A DNA stretch of 64,000 nucleotides from Paraburkholderia madseniana (GTDB lineage Bacteria; Pseudomonadota; Gammaproteobacteria; Burkholderiales; Burkholderiaceae): positions 1 through 64,000 of the forward strand of contig NZ_VOSW01000035.1 of assembly GCF_009690905.1 (NCBI RefSeq). Reading direction: 5' to 3'. The position numbers and the translations under genes are program-made. Shown here piece by piece: positions 41,751 to 51,385 of this stretch. The notes below the pieces were generated by a model. That model was given only the letters and a program-made list of their open reading frames with translations, was not told the DNA's origin and did not search any database. Each line of letters begins with the position of its first letter. The stretch's first letter is position 1.

Positions 41751-44426
41751 TCACGCAACCGTGTATTCGAACTCGCCCGCCTCGCTCGCACGGACCGCGA
41801 TGCGTTCGATCGCGGTGCCGTTGGCAATACGCTCGAGCATCTGCTGCGCGACTTCGGGCAATAGCGTGCCGTTCAGAATGTGGTCCACATTGCGCGCGCC
41901 GGAATCCACTTCGGTGCAGCGCGCCAGCACAGCGTCGACGAGCGACTCATCCCACTCGAACACCGCTTTGTGATTCGATTCGATGCGGCGGCGAATCCGC
42001 TCCAGCTTCAAGTCGATAATTTCGGCCAGCACGTCGTCGGAGATCGGATAGTACGGCACCACTTTCATACGGCCGAGGAACGCCGGCTTGAACGTCTTGT
42101 ACAGTTGCGGGCGCAACGTCTCCGCGAGTTCGTCCGGATCGGGCAGTTCTTCGGCGCTCTTGTTCAGGCATGCCTGCATCACCGCCTGCGAGCCGACGTT
42201 CGAGGTCAGAATGATCAGCGTGTTGCGGAAATCGATCTCGCGCCCTTCGGCGTCGTCCATCGTGCCCTTATCGAATACCTGGAAGAACATTTCCAGCACG
42301 TCCGGGTGTGCCTTTTCCACCTCGTCGAGCAGCACTACCGAATACGGATTGCGACGCACCGCTTCGGTCAGCACACCGCCCTCGCCGTAACCGACGTAGC
42401 CCGGCGGCGAACCCTTCAGGCCCGACACGCTGTGCGCCTCCTGATACTCGCTCATGTTGATCGTGACCATCTTGCGTTCGCCGCCGTACAGCACGTCGGC
42501 GAGTGCCAGCGCGGTTTCGGTCTTGCCGACACCCGACGGTCCGACGAACATGAACACGCCACGCGGTTTGTTCGGATCTTCGAGACTCGCGCTGGCGGTG
42601 CGCACGCGCTGCGCGATCGCATCGAGCGCATGGTCCTGCCCGATCACGCGAGCGGCCAGCAACGGCTGCAGATTCAGCACGGTCTGGATTTCGTCCTTGA
42701 TCATGCGGCCGAGCGGAATGCCGGTCCATGAAGCGACGATTTCGGCGACCACGTGGCCGTCGACCTGCAATGGGACCATCGGCTGGCCGCCCTGCAATGC
42801 ATGTAATTCCGCAACACGCGTGGCCAGCGTTTCGCGCGCCTGCTGAGCCTTGTCGGCCTGCGCGGCGTCTGCACTACTTACGCGCGCGGCGTCGATTTCC
42901 GCACGCAAGCCGACGATCTCCGTCACCAATGCGCGCTCCTTGTCGTAGCGCGCTTCGTCAACGGCCAGGTCTTTCACGTCTTCTTCACGCAGGCTGCGCA
43001 GGTCCGCGAGCCGCTCGTCGTGCAACGCACCGCTCGCCACTTCGCGTTCCAGCGCGGCGATTTCGGCGTCGATGCGTTCGAGTCGCTTCTTCGTGTCGTC
43101 GATCGCGGCAGGTGTCGAACTATGCGCGAGCGCGACTTTCGCGCAGGCGGTGTCGAGCACGCTGATCGCTTTGTCCGGCAGTTGACGGCCGCTGATGTAG
43201 CGATGCGACAGACGCACTGCTTCGGTGATCGCATCGTCCAGCACGCGGACATTGAAGTGCTTTTCCATCAACGCGGCCATGCCGCGCAACATCGCCGCCG
43301 CGAGCGTCTCGCTCGGCTCTTCGATCTTTACAACCTGGAAACGCCGCGCCAGCGCCGCATCTTTCTCGAAGTACTTCTTGTATTCGCCCCACGTAGTCGC
43401 CGCGATGGTGCGCAATTCGCCGCGCGCCAAAGCGGGCTTCAGCAGATTCGCCGCGTCGTTCTGCCCGGCCTGGCCGCCGGCGCCGATGATCGTATGCGCT
43501 TCGTCGATAAACAGAATGATCGGATGCGGGCTCTTCTTCACCTCGTCGATCACGTTCTTCAGGCGGTTCTCGAACTCGCCTTTGACGCTTGCGCCGGCTT
43601 GCAGCAGCCCCATATCGAGCACGTGCAACGCGACTCCTTTCAGCGGTGCGGGCACGTCGTCGGCCGCGATGCGCAGCGCGAGGCCTTCGACCACCGCCGT
43701 TTTACCGACGCCCGCCTCGCCCGTCATGATCGGATTGTTCTGCCGGCGGCGCATCAGGATGTCGATCGTTTGGCGAATCTCGCCCTCACGGCCGATCACC
43801 GGATCGATCTTGCCTTCACGCGCACGCTGCGTCAGATTGCTGGTGTAGGTATCCAGCGCGGGGGTTTTAGAAGGCGCACCGGGTGCGGAGTCGGTCGCAG
43901 CTGCATCGCTTACGGCTTCTGCGGCGTTCTCTGCCTCATTGCTACGTTCGACTTCACGCGACCCCGCGGTCATTTCGTCGAACTTGTGCTTCAGATCCGT
44001 CACCCGCACGTCGCGCAGCAGCGGCGACATGCGTTCGGCGAACTGCGCGAGGTCCGGCGCCGTCAACAACGCGAGCAGCAAATGTCCCGAGCGAATCCGT
44101 CCAATCTGCGAATCGAGCGACGCGATCAACCACGCCTGTTCGAGCAAATCGATCAGATGCTTCGAAAACACAGGCGTGCGCGTATTGCCGGTTTTCAATC
44201 GCTGCAATTCGCGCTCGATATCAGCACGCAAGGCATGTGCGTCGACCCTGCATGCGCGCAGTACCAGCGTGACGTCGCTCGCCGGTTCATCCAGCAGCGC
44301 CAGCAACAGATGTTCAAGGTCGACCTCATAGTGACCGCGCGCGAGACAGTTGTTCGCCGCGAGCAAAGCCGCTTGCCGGCAGGTCGGATTCAGTTTGGCG
44401 ATCAGGGTATTGAGGGACGTGCTCAT
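41751..44426 (-). CDS. tssH: T6SS sheath-disassembling AAA+ ATPase TssH (ClpV)
   Basis: An 891-residue ClpB-like ATPase that recycles the contracted TssB/TssC sheath. The N-terminal domain has the Clp repeat fold (residues 1-150). The first AAA+ module has Walker A GEAGVGKT (236-243) and Walker B ILFIDEAHT. The middle coiled-coil domain lies at about 440-545. The second AAA+ module has Walker A GPSGVGKT (629-636) and Walker B VVLLDEVEKAH. A linker of about 40 residues rich in Ala/Glu (160-195) joins N-domain and first ATPase module. It lies between tssG and tssA. Confidence 0.96.
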   Translation of the reverse strand: MSTSLNTLIAKLNPTCRQAALLAANNCLARGHYEVDLEHLLLALLDEPASDVTLVLRACRVDAHALRADIERELQRLKTGNTRTPVFSKHLIDLLEQAWLIASLDSQIGRIRSGHLLLALLTAPDLAQFAERMSPLLRDVRVTDLKHKFDEMTAGSREVERSNEAENAAEAVSDAAATDSAPGAPSKTPALDTYTSNLTQRAREGKIDPVIGREGEIRQTIDILMRRRQNNPIMTGEAGVGKTAVVEGLALRIAADDVPAPLKGVALHVLDMGLLQAGASVKGEFENRLKNVIDEVKKSPHPIILFIDEAHTIIGAGGQAGQNDAANLLKPALARGELRTIAATTWGEYKKYFEKDAALARRFQVVKIEEPSETLAAAMLRGMAALMEKHFNVRVLDDAITEAVRLSHRYISGRQLPDKAISVLDTACAKVALAHSSTPAAIDDTKKRLERIDAEIAALEREVASGALHDERLADLRSLREEDVKDLAVDEARYDKERALVTEIVGLRAEIDAARVSSADAAQADKAQQARETLATRVAELHALQGGQPMVPLQVDGHVVAEIVASWTGIPLGRMIKDEIQTVLNLQPLLAARVIGQDHALDAIAQRVRTASASLEDPNKPRGVFMFVGPSGVGKTETALALADVLYGGERKMVTINMSEYQEAHSVSGLKGSPPGYVGYGEGGVLTEAVRRNPYSVVLLDEVEKAHPDVLEMFFQVFDKGTMDDAEGREIDFRNTLIILTSNVGSQAVMQACLNKSAEELPDPDELAETLRPQLYKTFKPAFLGRMKVVPYYPISDDVLAEIIDLKLERIRRRIESNHKAVFEWDESLVDAVLARCTEVDSGARNVDHILNGTLLPEVAQQMLERIANGTAIERIAVRASEAGEFEYTVA

Positions 44427-44461
44427 GTCGTGCGATCCGGGTCCAGGTTCTATCGTTGTAG

Positions 44462-45556
44462 TCAGTGAATCACATGCAATTCGTAGCGGGCATCCGCACG
44501 GTCACGGTCGCCTTCTCTCGTGCACAGGAATGCGTCCCAGCCGAGGCGCGCACCGCCGCTCAGCATGCTGGGTCCCACCTCCTTGCGGCGCAGTACCAGC
44601 GAGACCTCATATTCGAGGGTCACGCCGGCGAGCAGCGTCAGCATGCGTTCGAGCGCCACGGCGCGGTCGGCGCCAGGTAAAAACGCTTCGTAGTCGGCCT
44701 TGTCGAGCGGCCCGATCACGAGCCGCGCGCGCATGTCGCGTTGCCAGACCCGCTCGCCCGCCAGCGCCGTTGCGCCGAGCGTCGCGTTGACACCGCCGAG
44801 CACGGTCAATTGATCGCGCGGCACGTCGTACCATTTGCCGACGAACTGCTCGACCCGCACCCGCACCTTAAAGTACTCGGACAGCGTACGCTGCAGATAG
44901 GCCGCTGAAACCGGCCGGTGCCGTGCGGCCAATGCATAACCGGCAATCGCTTCGTCGAATAGCGCGCCGTCGCCGCTTTGCAGACTGTTGCGCGTGTCGT
45001 CGTCGGCGACGCCTGCCAACGCCAGCAACAGCGGCAGATAACGTTCGTCGCGATCCAGTTCGTAGTGAAACGGCAACCGGTACTTCTTCCACGCCGCGTA
45101 GAACAGCGCAGTCGCGCGATTCGAAAACACGTCGAAGAATTCGCGTGCGGCCCGGTCGCGCTTGATCTGCTCACGCGCGATGATCTGCTCGGTGTAATGC
45201 AGCGGCAACGCGCCCTGCCCGCCGAGCAAACCGAAAAACGCCGGCGTGATATCGACCTTGTGAAGCGAACCCGCTTCGAGCGCGGCGGTGCGTTGCGGCT
45301 TCTCTTTCAGCGCCGTGCCTTCATCGTCGTAAGACTGTGCGCTGTGAATTTCGCTAGGCGGAAAAGACATCGACAGCGAATTGCGAAAGGCAATCCGCTG
45401 CGCGACGATTTCGCCGGGGCGTCCATGACTCGACGGCGTTTGTTGCGCGAACCACTTCTCGAGAATCCGCACCGCCTGAAAAAATTCGAAGCGATGCGGT
45501 TCGTCGAGAAGTTGCTCGACTACGCCAGGATCGATTCGCCGCTGCGCGGTTTGCAT
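44462..45556 (-). CDS. tssG: T6SS baseplate protein TssG
   Basis: A 364-residue baseplate subunit (ImpH/VasB family). It starts at the ATG at 45556, preceded by GAGGAGATTCTGCG, inside the 3' end of tssF (37-base overlap). The N-terminal signature PHRFEFFQAVRILEKW is diagnostic, and the LSMSFPPSEI and PAFFGLLGGQGALPLHYTE segments confirm the family. TssG forms the wedge with TssE, TssF and TssK. The longer in-frame extension upstream is within tssF and has no family similarity. Confidence 0.95.
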   Translation of the reverse strand: MQTAQRRIDPGVVEQLLDEPHRFEFFQAVRILEKWFAQQTPSSHGRPGEIVAQRIAFRNSLSMSFPPSEIHSAQSYDDEGTALKEKPQRTAALEAGSLHKVDITPAFFGLLGGQGALPLHYTEQIIAREQIKRDRAAREFFDVFSNRATALFYAAWKKYRLPFHYELDRDERYLPLLLALAGVADDDTRNSLQSGDGALFDEAIAGYALAARHRPVSAAYLQRTLSEYFKVRVRVEQFVGKWYDVPRDQLTVLGGVNATLGATALAGERVWQRDMRARLVIGPLDKADYEAFLPGADRAVALERMLTLLAGVTLEYEVSLVLRRKEVGPSMLSGGARLGWDAFLCTREGDRDRADARYELHVIH

Positions 45557-47358
45557 CGCAGAATCTCCTCGCCGGTGCGCTTCGACACGACGACCAGTTG
45601 CACAAAGCTGTTCAGATGCACGTACAGCCCGAAAAACGTATCGATCACCCGCACGAACGAAGCGAGACTCGTGCCGACGAAATGCTCTTCGTCGATCGTC
45701 AAACGAATCTCGATGCCGCGCACGAAAGTTGCAAACGGCTTGCCCGGCAACCATTGCACCGCTGCGCGCTGTTCGATGCCGACCAGACCGTCGATATGCC
45801 GCGCCGACACCGCCGTGCGCCGCAAATCGTAAAGCACCAGCATTTCCTTCAGCGCCGACAGGCCGCTATTGGCGAGCGACACATGATTCAGCGCCAGATG
45901 CGAAATCAGCCGCCAGTGCGAGGCGCGCCCGCGTTCGAAACGCACGCTAGGCGTCGGCCTGCGCAGCATTGTGATGCTGCCGGTCAAGGAGCCGCCTTCC
46001 AGAAACAGATCGCCGCCTTCAAGACCCACGGCGAGGCCGGCCGGCAGGTCGCGATTGGTACACGTCAGATCGAGACTCAGCGTATCGGTCTGCGGCGCGG
46101 CCGGCTCGAAGTCGATATCGACGATCGAGATTTCGGTCTCGTAGCCGGGGCTTTTCTGCGCGACCCAATCGTTGCGACGCGCGAACCAGTAGTGTCCCGC
46201 ACGCGCCGCTTCGCCGTGATGCAGCGAATAGAACGGCCGGAATTCGATCACCGATTCTTCATGCGCCTGCTGCCGGACGAGTTTCACCGAGTCGATCGAA
46301 TAGACTTCGTACGCGAATGCCCGGCGCGCTTCGGCGATCACCGGGTACGAAATCGCCTGGTGACTGACGCGGATCGGCTCGCCGTGCTGTTCGAACAGAT
46401 TCACGACCGGCGTGCAGAACAAGCGGAAATGATGCGCGGACAACGAATCCAGCAAGCGCGCGACGTGAGAATCGCTGCGCACTTCCTTGAGTACGATGTG
46501 CAGCGTCAGACGCTGGCAGCGACCGCTCGCGCGCGTCATCGCCGCCAGATCGAAATCGGTGAAGTTGAATTTTTCGGGGAAAGCAAAGTATTCGGTCAGC
46601 AACCGGTACGCCGGATGTGATTTGGCCGGATAGTCGATCAGCGCATCGTCTTCATCGAAACCGGCTTGTACGACCGGCGATTCGCGCAGTTGCGTCCACA
46701 CACCGCGGCGGTCGGCTTCGACATAAGTGGCCATCGCGTTGACGAACAGGCAGTCCGCCAGCGCCGCGATAAACGACTGTTCGCCGTGCAGGTGCGTGCG
46801 CAACGTGCCGACTTTCAATGCGGAGAGATCGAGCTGCGCAGCCGTGGATTCGAACGTGATCGACACGATCGCCGTAGCGTTGCCTGGCAGGACGGTCGCG
46901 CTCGGCGCCATGGCCACCGATGTGTACTTCGCCTCCGAGATCCGGATCGGCGCCAGCGTCACGTCGTAGGCGGTCCGGAAACGGCATTGCACGCCGCGAA
47001 TCGGTCGCGACTTGAGTTCGGTGCCACGCTCGACCAGCACCGGCTCGGTCAGATGGCTGAGCGCGGCCGAGGTGCCCAACTGCGCGATCGAGCACGATGG
47101 AAACGGCCGCAAGTAGTGCGGATACAGCACTTCCAGCAGCGCTTCGGTGAATTCGGGGTAATCGTCGTCGAGCTTCTTGTTGATACGCGCGCCCAGGAGC
47201 GCGAACGATTCGATCATCCGCTCGACGTGCGGATCTTCGCAGTGCTCGCCCGACATCGCGAGGCGCGCTGCGATCTTCGGATAGCGCTCGGCGAAATCGC
47301 GCGAATAGCGCCGCAAAAATGATAATTCGCGCTCGTAATACGGCAGCAATTCTTCCAT
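45520..47358 (-). CDS. tssF: T6SS baseplate protein TssF
   Basis: A 612-residue baseplate wedge protein (ImpG/VasA family). It starts at the ATG at 47358 with MEELLPYYERELSFLRR, the family's hallmark N-terminus. Conserved downstream segments include FPSCSIAQL and HPAYRLLTEYFAFPEKF. The C-terminus overlaps tssG by 37 bases, in keeping with equimolar synthesis of the wedge. The gap to tssE is 101 bp. Confidence 0.96.
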   Translation of the reverse strand: MEELLPYYERELSFLRRYSRDFAERYPKIAARLAMSGEHCEDPHVERMIESFALLGARINKKLDDDYPEFTEALLEVLYPHYLRPFPSCSIAQLGTSAALSHLTEPVLVERGTELKSRPIRGVQCRFRTAYDVTLAPIRISEAKYTSVAMAPSATVLPGNATAIVSITFESTAAQLDLSALKVGTLRTHLHGEQSFIAALADCLFVNAMATYVEADRRGVWTQLRESPVVQAGFDEDDALIDYPAKSHPAYRLLTEYFAFPEKFNFTDFDLAAMTRASGRCQRLTLHIVLKEVRSDSHVARLLDSLSAHHFRLFCTPVVNLFEQHGEPIRVSHQAISYPVIAEARRAFAYEVYSIDSVKLVRQQAHEESVIEFRPFYSLHHGEAARAGHYWFARRNDWVAQKSPGYETEISIVDIDFEPAAPQTDTLSLDLTCTNRDLPAGLAVGLEGGDLFLEGGSLTGSITMLRRPTPSVRFERGRASHWRLISHLALNHVSLANSGLSALKEMLVLYDLRRTAVSARHIDGLVGIEQRAAVQWLPGKPFATFVRGIEIRLTIDEEHFVGTSLASFVRVIDTFFGLYVHLNSFVQLVVVSKRTGEEILRCKPRSGESILA

Positions 47359-47459
47359 CGATCTATCCCCGAACCTGAACCATCGCCGCCTGATCAGTCG
47401 CTGCCGTTGCGCGTTAACGGCGACGACAAAGCGGTACTCAAAACACTAAAACGCAGGTA

Positions 47460-47939
47460 CTAAAGCTTCGCGCGTGCGCGCGTCACCGAATACTGCAGCG
47501 TGGAAGGCTGCAGCATCGCATCGAAACTCACCGGTTCTTCCGCCGGGTGCACCACCAGCAACGCCTGAATCGCAAAGTTCAGCGCGTTGGTGGATTGTTC
47601 GTTCAATTCGAGCGTGACCGCCACCTGCTGCAAGCGCGGCTCATGCCGTGCGATGGCCTGTTGAATCGATTTGCAGATAAACGTGCGGTCGTAGTGACTC
47701 GCCAGGCTCAAGCCCGCGAAATCGTTCAGCCCGTACGTGAGCACCGAGCGCTGACATTCCGGCAGCGCCGCCAGCTCGTGCTCGGTCAGGGCAATCCGGG
47801 TGTTCAGGATTGCCTCGACGTCGCGCGCAACGGTGGCCTTCAGCTCGTCCAACGACAATTGCCGCATCGCCGGGGAAGCCGGCAGATGCGGTTCGTCGTC
47901 GAACAGCTTGTCGAGAAAGCTGGGTTCGAAGCGTTTCAT
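47460..47939 (-). CDS. tssE: T6SS baseplate protein TssE (gp25-like)
   Basis: A 159-residue gp25/lysozyme-like baseplate protein. The start (MKRFEPSFLDKLFDD) is typical of TssE. The conserved core ARDVEAILNTR and LTYGLNDF follow, and the C-terminal half holds the strand FAIQALLVV. Despite the lysozyme-like fold name, no catalytic role is expected. It lies between hcp and tssF in the leftward operon. Confidence 0.93.
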   Translation of the reverse strand: MKRFEPSFLDKLFDDEPHLPASPAMRQLSLDELKATVARDVEAILNTRIALTEHELAALPECQRSVLTYGLNDFAGLSLASHYDRTFICKSIQQAIARHEPRLQQVAVTLELNEQSTNALNFAIQALLVVHPAEEPVSFDAMLQPSTLQYSVTRARAKL

Positions 47940-48021
47940 CAGCGTCCGAAAAACCGGTTCGATGCGAGGCGCGCGCGGCGGGCGTCAGCCTTTTCAGGCG
48001 CGCGCCGCGTGCGCCCCGGCA

Positions 48022-48525
48022 TCAGACCGCGTACGTCTTGTCGTTCTTCGTCAGGCTCCATGCGCCTTGCGCGTTGCCGCCCTGGTTGCCGCCGATCTTC
48101 TGCTGCGTGTACTTCCACTGCACTGCAGCGTATTTCAGCGAGAACTGTTCGGTCGGCAGGCCTTCGCCCACCACGCTTGGCGTAGCGCTCGAGATGATCA
48201 CGTACTTGAGCTTCACTTCCAGGTACTTGATGCGGTTGCCTTCGCCATCCGAACGCATGAAGTCGATCGTCACTTCGTCGAACGTCGTGCCGCCCGATGC
48301 GTGTTGATAGATCAGCGGGCTGACCACGTCGATGTCTTTCGTGAACTGCATGTCAGCGTGCTCGCAACGCTCGGACGTGTGACCGCCCGCCGTTGAAGCC
48401 GTTGCCGAACGCGGTTGCGTAATCGAGTGGCTCCACGAATCGATTTCGATCCAGCCAGCATGATCTTTATCGGCAGACTCGCCTTTGATCGCCGGATTGC
48501 CGAATTTTAAATAGATGTCCTTCAT
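48022..48525 (-). CDS. hcp: T6SS inner-tube protein Hcp (TssD)
   Basis: A 167-residue Hcp. The N-terminus MKDIYLKFGNPAIKGES and the SWSHSITQPR segment are standard for the family, as is the beta-rich C-terminal part. Hexamers stack to form the inner tube, and Hcp is secreted in quantity. The gene is separated from tssC by a 72-bp gap with a strong hairpin (48564-48584), which may allow its mRNA to be processed and accumulate separately. No effector extension is fused to it. Confidence 0.97.
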   Translation of the reverse strand: MKDIYLKFGNPAIKGESADKDHAGWIEIDSWSHSITQPRSATASTAGGHTSERCEHADMQFTKDIDVVSPLIYQHASGGTTFDEVTIDFMRSDGEGNRIKYLEVKLKYVIISSATPSVVGEGLPTEQFSLKYAAVQWKYTQQKIGGNQGGNAQGAWSLTKNDKTYAV

Positions 48526-48563
48526 AACTCATCGACTCCCCAAAGAGGTGGTTTTAACAGCCT

Positions 48564-48584
48564 GCCCGTGCGGCCGGCACGGGC
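48564..48584. repeat. 8-bp perfect hairpin between tssC and hcp
   Basis: GCCCGTGC pairs with GCACGGGC around GGCCG. No U-tract follows in the operon's direction of transcription, so complete termination is unlikely. It could be an RNA processing or stability element separating hcp mRNA from tssBC mRNA. Confidence 0.6.
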
Positions 48585-48597
48585 TTTCTGACTTCGT

Positions 48598-50088
48598 TTA
48601 TGAATTTGCCGGTTTCGGCAGGTCAGCGACAAGCCGCAAAGAGATCGACAGCTCGTCCAGTTGAAAGTGCGGACGCAGGAATGCGACCGAACGATACGCA
48701 CCAGGTTTGCCCGGAATCTCCGAGACCTGTATCGATGCCTCGCGCAGCGGAAACTGCGCTTTCTGCTCCTGAGTCGCGTTGTCGTCCAGCAGCACGTACT
48801 GCGAGATCCAACGGTTCAGGAATACTTCGACGTTCTGCGCCGATGCGAAGCTGCCGATCTTGTCGCGCATCATCGCCTTCAGGTAGTGCGCGACGCGCGA
48901 TACCGAGAAGATGTACTGTAGCTGCGCGGACAGCACGGCGTTCGCATTCGCGCTATCGGTGCTGTATTTCTTGGGCTTCTGCACCGATTGCGCGGCGAAG
49001 AACGCGGCGTAATCCGAATTCTTGCAGTGCACGAGCGGAATGAAACCGAGGTCGCTCAGTTCCTTTTCGCGGCGATCGGTAATCGCGATTTCGGTCGGGC
49101 ATTTCAGCGCAACTTCGCCGTCGTCGGTCTTGAACGTGTGGGTGGGCAGGTCTTCAACCAGACCGCCGCCTTCCACGCCGCGAATCGCCGCGCACCAGCC
49201 GAAGTCGTCGAATGCAGCCGTCAGGCGGGCGGCAAATGCCCACGCTGCGTTACACCACAGGTATTTGCTGTGATCGGTGCCGTCCACGTCTTCGACGAAG
49301 TTAAAGCCTTCCGCCGTGGCGCCGTCTTTCGGATTGAAAGGCAGGCGGCCGAGGAAACGCGGCAAGGTCAGGCCGACATAGCGCGAGTCTTCGGAGTCGC
49401 GGAACGACTTCCACTTCGCGTATTCGACGGTATCGAACACTTTGCCGAGATCGCGCGGCTTGCCGAGATCGGCAAACGTTTCGAGACCCATCAGTTCAGG
49501 CGACGCCGATGCGATGAACGGTGCGTGCGCCGCAGCTGCGACATGCGCCATCTGTTCGATGAAGTACACGTCTTCCGGCTGACGCGTCACTTCGAAGTCA
49601 CCGATGATCGTGCCGAACGGCGCGCCACCGAACGTACCGAACTCTTCTTCATACACCTTCTTGAAGAGTGCGCTCTGGTCGAATTCGATCGCGTTCTTGA
49701 AGTCGCGCACGAGGTCGCGCTTCGGCGCGTGCAGCGCCTTGATCTTGACCGTCGAGCCGGTATTGCTTTCCTTGCACAGATAGTCGAGGCCGCGCCACGT
49801 GCTTTCCATGCGCTGGAATTGCGGTGCATGCATCACCGCGCTCAGTTGCGCAGAGATCAGGCGGTCGAGTTCCGCGACGCGCGCGTCGATGGTGGCCGAC
49901 AGGTTGTCGGACATGACCACCGTGCCGTCGAGCACCTGGTGGACGAGCTCGCCGATCAGGTCTTTCGCGCGCGCGTGTTCGGAATCGGACTTCGCCACGC
50001 GGCTTTTCTCGACGATTTCGTCGAGCAGCGTGGATTCCGTGCCGCTCTGCACGCTGGCGAGTTGGGCTGCTGCCGTTTGCTGGTTCAT
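48598..50088 (-). CDS. tssC: T6SS contractile sheath large subunit TssC (VipB)
   Basis: A 496-residue sheath protein. Family motifs include RMESTWRGLDYLC near residue 95 and the C-terminal sheath-core signature FLNRWISQYV. It pairs with TssB to form the contractile sheath. The gap to tssB is 18 bp. The ribosome binding site is GGGGTGTGAG. Confidence 0.97.
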   Translation of the reverse strand: MNQQTAAAQLASVQSGTESTLLDEIVEKSRVAKSDSEHARAKDLIGELVHQVLDGTVVMSDNLSATIDARVAELDRLISAQLSAVMHAPQFQRMESTWRGLDYLCKESNTGSTVKIKALHAPKRDLVRDFKNAIEFDQSALFKKVYEEEFGTFGGAPFGTIIGDFEVTRQPEDVYFIEQMAHVAAAAHAPFIASASPELMGLETFADLGKPRDLGKVFDTVEYAKWKSFRDSEDSRYVGLTLPRFLGRLPFNPKDGATAEGFNFVEDVDGTDHSKYLWCNAAWAFAARLTAAFDDFGWCAAIRGVEGGGLVEDLPTHTFKTDDGEVALKCPTEIAITDRREKELSDLGFIPLVHCKNSDYAAFFAAQSVQKPKKYSTDSANANAVLSAQLQYIFSVSRVAHYLKAMMRDKIGSFASAQNVEVFLNRWISQYVLLDDNATQEQKAQFPLREASIQVSEIPGKPGAYRSVAFLRPHFQLDELSISLRLVADLPKPANS

Positions 50089-50106
50089 CTCACACCCCGT
50101 ACGTAC

Positions 50107-50655
50107 TTATTCGCCCTGCTTGTCGTGATCCGGCGCGCCGGCGTGCTGGTCTGCTGCGTTGCCCTGATCTTTCGCCAGCGTCTGCAACTGCTGCGTGTTG
50201 TTGAGCACTTCGCTCAGCAGGTCCTCGAGCTTGTCGTTGCCGGCCAGCTTGTTGCGCAGGTCGGCCAGCTTCGAACGCGCATCGAGCAGACGGCGCAGCG
50301 GTTCGATCTGCGCGACCACCTCATCCGGATTGAAATCGGCCATCGACTTGAAACGCAAGTCGACTGCAAATTTGCCGCCCGCCTCACTCAGGCGGTTTTC
50401 CACCTGAAACGCAGCGCGCGGCTCGATCGCTTTCATCACGTCGTCAAAATTGTCGCGGTCGATATTGACGAACTTACGATCGCGCAACTTCGGCTGCTCG
50501 ACTTCGGACTGCCCTGCCAGATCGGCAACCACGCCGACGACGAACGGCAACTCCTTTATCTCGATCGCATCGCCGCGCTCAACTTCGTACGTCAGTTGAA
50601 CGCGCGGAGGCCGCACTTTTTGCAAACGCTTCTGAATACTTTCTTTCTTCGCCAT
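50107..50655 (-). CDS. tssB: T6SS contractile sheath small subunit TssB (VipA)
   Basis: A 182-residue sheath protein. It begins MAKKESIQKRLQKVRPPRVQ, typical of TssB, with GGGAGCCGACG upstream. The central ELPFVVGVVADL and FVNIDRDNFDDV segments are conserved. The acidic C-terminus extends past the core by about 15 residues. It forms heterodimers with TssC. Confidence 0.96.
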   Translation of the reverse strand: MAKKESIQKRLQKVRPPRVQLTYEVERGDAIEIKELPFVVGVVADLAGQSEVEQPKLRDRKFVNIDRDNFDDVMKAIEPRAAFQVENRLSEAGGKFAVDLRFKSMADFNPDEVVAQIEPLRRLLDARSKLADLRNKLAGNDKLEDLLSEVLNNTQQLQTLAKDQGNAADQHAGAPDHDKQGE

Positions 50656-50692
50656 CGTCGGCTCCCGGATGCAGATAGGTCAGGCGTGTGGA

Positions 50693-51385
50693 TCAGCGCA
50701 GCGCGCTGAACGGGTCGGACGCGCCGCCGCTTTGTGCGGCTTTGGCGGGTGCTGCAGGCGCAGCCGGGGCGGCAGGCGCCGCGGGGGCCGCCGGCGTAGC
50801 GGCCGGAGCCGCTGCGCTGGTGGTGGCATCCGGCGTATCCCCGGCCTTGCCCTTGGCAACGACGTGGCGAACGATGCGCTTCTTCTTCACGGCCGGCTTG
50901 TCGTTCGGGTCAGGCGGGAACAACGTGGCTTCGCCGAGCGTGTCGCGCAACTGCTTGGCGAGCGCTTGCGCGTCCGACTTCGCATCACCCGCGAGCGACG
51001 CATCCTGACGCAGTTCGCCGAGCGATTGCGTGGCCACGCGCAGGCCGGCTACCGCCAGCACGCTCTTGGCCTGACGATCCGTCTGGTCGCGCTGCAGCGC
51101 TTCTTGCGCGGCGACGATGGCCTGACCGTAGTGACCCTGAGTAAACTGGATCTGCGCAATGCGCGACCACGGTTCTTCACGGGTCGGATCGGATTTTGAC
51201 AATTGCTGATAAAGCGCGATGGCGCGATCCTGATCACCGCCCTTGGCGACGGTATCCGCGTCCGCGAGTTGCTTATTAAAAGCCTCCGGTGTGGTCGCTG
51301 TGTTGTTGCCCTGTGTCGCGCAACCGGCAATCACGCCGCATGCCAACACTACCCCAGATAGTTTTACTAACAGACGCTCATTCAT
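50693..51385 (-). CDS. TPR lipoprotein at the head of the T6SS operon
   Basis: A 230-residue lipoprotein. The signal MNERLLVKLSGVVLACGVIAGC ends in a lipobox (VIAGC), so the mature protein begins with acylated Cys22. TPR-like helices follow (DQDRAIALYQQLSKSDPTREEPW, then YGQAIVAAQEALQRD), suited to protein binding in the periplasm. The C-terminal quarter is basic (KKKRIVRHVV) and then a low-complexity Ala/Pro stretch of tandem APA repeats. It lies directly upstream of tssB, and the best promoter in the region drives it. A T6SS assembly or peptidoglycan-linked role is inferred from position only. Confidence 0.8.
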   Translation of the reverse strand: MNERLLVKLSGVVLACGVIAGCATQGNNTATTPEAFNKQLADADTVAKGGDQDRAIALYQQLSKSDPTREEPWSRIAQIQFTQGHYGQAIVAAQEALQRDQTDRQAKSVLAVAGLRVATQSLGELRQDASLAGDAKSDAQALAKQLRDTLGEATLFPPDPNDKPAVKKKRIVRHVVAKGKAGDTPDATTSAAAPAATPAAPAAPAAPAAPAAPAKAAQSGGASDPFSALR

